Positions 63,755 through 64,000 of a stretch of DNA of 64,000 bases are shown piece by piece. Each line of letters opens with the position of its first letter. Position 1 is the first letter of the stretch. A program made the translations under genes and the position numbers. The notes beneath the pieces were generated by a model. It searched no databases and had not been told where the DNA came from. It saw nothing but the letters and a program-made list of their open reading frames with translations. Source of the stretch: Bacteroidales bacterium (GTDB lineage Bacteria > Bacteroidota > Bacteroidia > Bacteroidales > UBA3824); assembly GCA_017541145.1 (NCBI GenBank), contig JAFXZT010000155.1, forward strand, positions 1-64,000, given 5' to 3'.

Positions 63755-64000
63755 ATGGAAACTTTAATATCTAATATCGGAATCATTGGTACCGGTTGGA
63801 TTGCTGATAAAATGGCAATAACACTTTCCGGAATGAAAACCGCACGGCTTTATGCGATTGCGTCGCGTTCCTACCAGAAAGCCGAACAATTTGCAAAACA
63901 ATATTCAGTTCCTAAAATTTATGGTTCGTATCAGGAGCTTGCTGACGATGAGAATATCGATTTGGTATATATCGCTACACCGCATTCGCATCATTATCAA
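63755..64000 (+). CDS. Gfo/Idh/MocA family oxidoreductase (partial, cut by window end)
   Basis: The first 82 codons of a gene that continues past the window. The translation opens METLISNIGIIGTGWIADKM, with a Rossmann GxGxxA-type dinucleotide loop, then RLYAIASRSYQKAEQFAKQY and LVYIATPHSHHY, the second Gfo/Idh/MocA signature. Members oxidise or reduce sugars and related diols with NAD(P). The substrate cannot be told from this fragment. Confidence 0.85.
   Translation, partial: METLISNIGIIGTGWIADKMAITLSGMKTARLYAIASRSYQKAEQFAKQYSVPKIYGSYQELADDENIDLVYIATPHSHHYQ

Overview
The window looks like 64 kb of AT-rich chromosome from a member of the Bacteroidota, most likely Bacteroidales. The evidence is a type IX secretion core (porP-gldK-gldL-gldM-gldN), a TonB receptor paired with a DUF4249 lipoprotein, DUF3078, DUF805 and BspA-like leucine-rich-repeat proteins, and many signal peptides with lipobox cysteines. 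At least eight promoters fit the Bacteroidetes consensus TTTG-N20-TAnnTTTG, and Shine-Dalgarno sites are largely absent. I see no rRNA, insertion sequence, integrase, phage gene or CRISPR array.

Layout. 1-1960: palindromic tandem repeats around a DUF6261-like gene. 1974-9058: PBP1A with a DUF4249 lipoprotein, divergent from a TonB receptor with a second DUF4249 lipoprotein. 9194-12963: a chemoreceptor and three small membrane proteins. 13656-22872: topA, then the T9SS genes, which internal terminators split into porP-gldK, gldL-gldM and gldN. 23044-30218: ftsX-fabG, GDP-fucose synthesis (gmd-fcl), a PfkB sugar kinase, three identical tRNA-Asn genes, a non-coding stretch with five DnaA-box-like sites, and galE. 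30390-38480: an HU-transmembrane-SPOR fusion, then a set of lipid or polyene-like enzymes (CrtI-like oxidoreductase, acyltransferase, ketosynthase, O-methyltransferase). 38659-44431: lipoproteins, a TPR-SpoIIE phosphatase and homoserine dehydrogenase. 44479-47654: a DUF2752 gene followed by five tandem CD225/dispanin-like proteins, four of them carrying an N-terminal GYF_2 domain. 47810-54355: DUF3078, an initiator tRNA-Met, and a six-gene run panC-panD-acetyltransferase-glycosyltransferase-M23 peptidase-dxr. 54424-64000: uppP, greA-HIT, Lys/Glu-rich envelope proteins, an RNA methyltransferase, a second chemoreceptor, apt, and the start of a Gfo/Idh/MocA oxidoreductase cut by the window edge.

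The common theme is envelope biology: protein secretion, peptidoglycan and undecaprenyl cycling, activated sugars for surface glycans, and surface lipoproteins. The observations most worth following up are the candidate replication origin or iteron region (28769-29077), the GYF_2-CD225 gene array, the HU-TM-SPOR fusion, the promoter-proximal hairpin in the greA leader, two chemoreceptors in a T9SS genome with no che genes in view, and several families of palindromic repeats.
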